Below are positions 62,160 through 64,000 of a stretch of DNA of 64,000 nucleotides, piece by piece. A program made the position numbers and the translations under genes. Each line of letters begins with the position of its first letter. Within the stretch, counting starts at the first letter, position 1. The notes below the pieces were generated by a model. That model was given only the letters and a program-made list of their open reading frames with translations. It ran no database searches and was not told the origin of the DNA. This DNA comes from Clostridia bacterium. GTDB taxonomy: Bacteria; Bacillota; Clostridia; Oscillospirales; CAG-272. The stretch is from positions 1 to 64,000 of the forward strand of contig JAFQEJ010000049.1 in NCBI GenBank assembly GCA_017399105.1, given 5' to 3'.

Positions 62160-62192
62160 GTACGTGAAAAATCAACCAAGGAGGATATCCAT

Positions 62193-62993
62193 ATGATTAA
62201 ACTGTTCAAGCTGCATGAAGAAATCGAAGACGCACGCGCCTATTTTCTTGAAGCACTGACCCCTATGGTTTTTACCGCTAAGGATGGAACCGAGCTTCCC
62301 TACCGGCTGTATGTCCCCGCACAGTATAATCCCGATCATACATATCCCCTGCAGATTCATCTCCATGGTGGCGGAATCCGCGGAAATGATAACAAATTCC
62401 AACTCTATCATGACACCGAGCAGACCCAGATGCTCTTCGCGCATCAGTTCTTTGAACCCTTTATCTTTGCAATTCCTCAGTGTCCGATAGAATATTTCTG
62501 GAGTGAATTCCAGTTCCAAACCTGGCCTGAAGGAGAGAAAACGTACCGTCCCATGGCTGAGGTTGAAGAAAACTGTATCTGCCGCGCGGTTTACGAACTG
62601 ACCGAATATTTAAGCGAAGCGTACAGTATCGACAAAGACCGCCGCTATCTCAGCGGATGCTCCCTGGGCTCCACCGGCTCTTATGAGCTGATTTTCCGTC
62701 ACCCCGACACCTATGCGGCAGCTCTTGTAGGCTGCGGTGTCAGCGATCCCCAAACAGCTTCTGCGGTTGCCCATGTCCCCTTTTATATCATCCATGGCGA
62801 AAAGGATCCGATCATTTCGGTCAGATATTCCCGTGATATGGCGACAGCTCTTGAAGCAGCGGGGGCAGATTATGTCTACATCGAAATTCCCAACGCAGAG
62901 CACAACTTCTTTGCTTATATCACCAACGGACCGGAGCTGATGGAAGATGGCATGCGATGGATACATTCCAAACGCCGCGTTCAGAAAAAGTAA
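62193..62993 (+). CDS. Alpha/beta hydrolase (esterase-like)
   Basis: A 266-residue alpha/beta hydrolase. The triad is visible as Ser157 in SGCSLGS, Asp205 in HGEKDPII and His237 in NAEHNFF; the oxyanion region is IHLHGGGIRG. It resembles peptidase- or carbohydrate-esterase-like proteins that share the RLYVPAQYNPDHTYPL opening. No signal peptide, so it should work in the cytoplasm. Substrate unknown; glycan deacylation is a possibility given the surroundings. AAGGAGG (62178-62184) fixes the start. Confidence 0.82.
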   Translation: MIKLFKLHEEIEDARAYFLEALTPMVFTAKDGTELPYRLYVPAQYNPDHTYPLQIHLHGGGIRGNDNKFQLYHDTEQTQMLFAHQFFEPFIFAIPQCPIEYFWSEFQFQTWPEGEKTYRPMAEVEENCICRAVYELTEYLSEAYSIDKDRRYLSGCSLGSTGSYELIFRHPDTYAAALVGCGVSDPQTASAVAHVPFYIIHGEKDPIISVRYSRDMATALEAAGADYVYIEIPNAEHNFFAYITNGPELMEDGMRWIHSKRRVQKK

Positions 62994-63011
62994 ATGCATA
63001 TCAAAATATTG

Positions 63012-63052
63012 ACGGGACTGCTGCATCTGATACAACAGTCCCGTGATTTTTT
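63012..63052 (+). terminator. Terminator after hydrolase gene
   Basis: A nine-bp stem ACGGGACTG/CAGTCCCGT followed by GATTTTTT. It also faces the convergent uroporphyrinogen-decarboxylase-family gene. Confidence 0.88.
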
Positions 63053-63057
63053 GCATT

Positions 63058-64000
63058 TTATTTACGGCAGGCTTCCAACACATCGTAACCGTAGCTCAGG
63101 TAGAGCAGAAGATTGTTGATATAGTGCTGTGTGGGGTAAACATATTCCTCAAAACCTGCCGAAGGGCAGAGGATGAAGCGTCCGCTATCCTTACCGAGGG
63201 CGACACATTCATCAATGAGATGGCGGATGCGTTCGGGGGAGGAAAGGAGGAGCTCCTGAATCTCGATATTGCCCTCCCAGCCAATGCGATTGCTGTAGCG
63301 TGAAACCATCTTCCCAAGGAGAATATCTCCGCTTGGCGGCGGCTCGAGGGGATTGAGCACGTCGACACCCATCTCGATGAAGCGTTCGACGAAGTTCGCT
63401 ACCTTGTTGTGGCAGTGAACCCAGACATGACAGCCGTGCTCGTGAATCATGTCACAGATCGGCTTTTCGATGTCAAAGACGAAGGTTTCAAAATCCTTTG
63501 GTGAGAGAAGCGGAGGAATGAAAACCTCGGGCCCCACCCAGCTGAAGGGAGCTTTGATGCCGGTATCGAGTACAGCCTTTATGTAGTCATAGAGACGGGA
63601 GGCATAAACCTTTGCTAAATGCACCAGCTCATCCCTGTAATCGACGCTGAAATAAGCCAGTCCTTCAGATCCCAGCATATCGTGGAGCACAAGTCCCACA
63701 TTGGGTGTGCCGAACATGGTAACACCGCGATCTCCCAGCACAGCTTCCACATCATAGAAGCTCTTTACATCGATGGGATAGGGCTCATAGGGGATGGAGA
63801 GCAGCTTTTCGATATCTTCGGGCTCTTTCACCATATGCTCAAGCACATAACCGGGCTCGCCGATGGTGGAATAGCGGTGACGCATATGAAGATCGCCCTT
63901 CGGAGTATGATAGATGACATGCCCGTCCTTCCAGGTGGGATCGGCGGTGTCCTCCGAGTAAGATTCGGTAATTTCGGGTAGGCGCATGCCGCCCTGGAAG
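63058..64000 (-). CDS. Uroporphyrinogen-decarboxylase-family protein (5' end missing, runs off right edge)
   Basis: At least 314 residues are in the window and the frame stays open to the right edge (FQGG before MRLPEI). It belongs to the URO-D/MtaA/CmuA superfamily: FGTPNVGLVLHDMLG, FSWVGPEVFIPPLLSPKDFETFV, CHVWVHCHNK, VDVLNPLEPPPSGD and the C-terminal FILCPSAGFEEY. The HCH motif could bind zinc, as in methyl-transferring members. Its role here is unknown; haem synthesis is unlikely for this divergent, non-hem-linked copy. Confidence 0.85.
   Translation of the reverse strand, partial: FQGGMRLPEITESYSEDTADPTWKDGHVIYHTPKGDLHMRHRYSTIGEPGYVLEHMVKEPEDIEKLLSIPYEPYPIDVKSFYDVEAVLGDRGVTMFGTPNVGLVLHDMLGSEGLAYFSVDYRDELVHLAKVYASRLYDYIKAVLDTGIKAPFSWVGPEVFIPPLLSPKDFETFVFDIEKPICDMIHEHGCHVWVHCHNKVANFVERFIEMGVDVLNPLEPPPSGDILLGKMVSRYSNRIGWEGNIEIQELLLSSPERIRHLIDECVALGKDSGRFILCPSAGFEEYVYPTQHYINNLLLYLSYGYDVLEACRK

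Noticed and set aside
1..64000. tRNA, rRNA, CRISPR array, insertion sequence or prophage
   Set aside because: No conserved RNA-gene sequences, regular repeat-spacer pattern, transposase or integrase was found in either strand.

Overview
The window looks like a chromosomal segment of a Gram-positive, endospore-lineage Clostridia (a gut or rumen Oscillospirales-like organism is my guess; the species cannot be named). The basis is a PolC-type replicase, SpoIVA and a YlmC/YmxH-type protein, many type II lipoproteins, ECF transport, a T-box leader, strong AGGAGG ribosome-binding sites and the rpsB-tsf-pyrH-frr-uppS-cdsA-dxr-rseP-ispG-polC gene order typical of Firmicutes. I see no rRNA, tRNA, insertion sequence, prophage or CRISPR array.

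Layout. 1-225: start of an SIS-domain gene running off the left edge. 297-3502 (minus): two tandem paralogous lipoproteins with a putative glycosidase barrel. 3686-8566 (plus): a GH2 beta-mannosidase-like enzyme and a GH38 alpha-mannosidase. 8643-11321 (minus): an unusual XRE-cupin-acyl-CoA synthetase fusion behind a complete T-box leader and a near-consensus promoter. 11420-15470 (plus): DUF4349 lipoprotein, GH92 protein, DUF1508 protein and MazG-like protein. 15557-23174 (minus): ten-gene histidine operon hisZGDCBHAFIE with its promoter. 23263-36074 (minus): the housekeeping block from rpsB (promoter side) to polC. 36102-37909 (minus): YmxH-like protein and SpoIVA. 38000-41230 (minus): ECF transporter (T, fused AA, S). 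41362-45857 (plus): second GH38 alpha-mannosidase, a coupled lipoprotein and a nucleoside phosphorylase. 45896-50431: XRE regulator, MerR-family membrane regulator, cysK, methyltransferase and a small zinc-ribbon lipoprotein. 50516-59053 (minus): GH32-like protein and an operon of GH127-like lipoprotein, L-xylulose-5-P 3-epimerase, FGGY kinase and AraD, with a perfect LacI-type operator. 59143-62074 (minus): copper module copA-csoR with two CsoR operators. 62193-62993 (plus): alpha/beta hydrolase. 63058-64000 (minus): uroporphyrinogen-decarboxylase-family gene running off the right edge.

How it fits together. Much of the accessory content concerns plant or host glycans: mannosides (GH2, two GH38, GH92), probable arabinosides or fructosides (GH127-like, GH32-like) and a pentulose pathway leading to D-xylulose 5-phosphate. 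The most unusual unit is the T-box-controlled XRE-cupin-acyl-CoA synthetase. Its best-fitting specifier codon is ATC (Ile), so I infer that it activates a short branched-chain acid for amino-acid synthesis when the matching tRNA is uncharged; this is untested. Starts were often moved downstream of the longest open frame to fit ribosome-binding sites, and this is stated in the entries.
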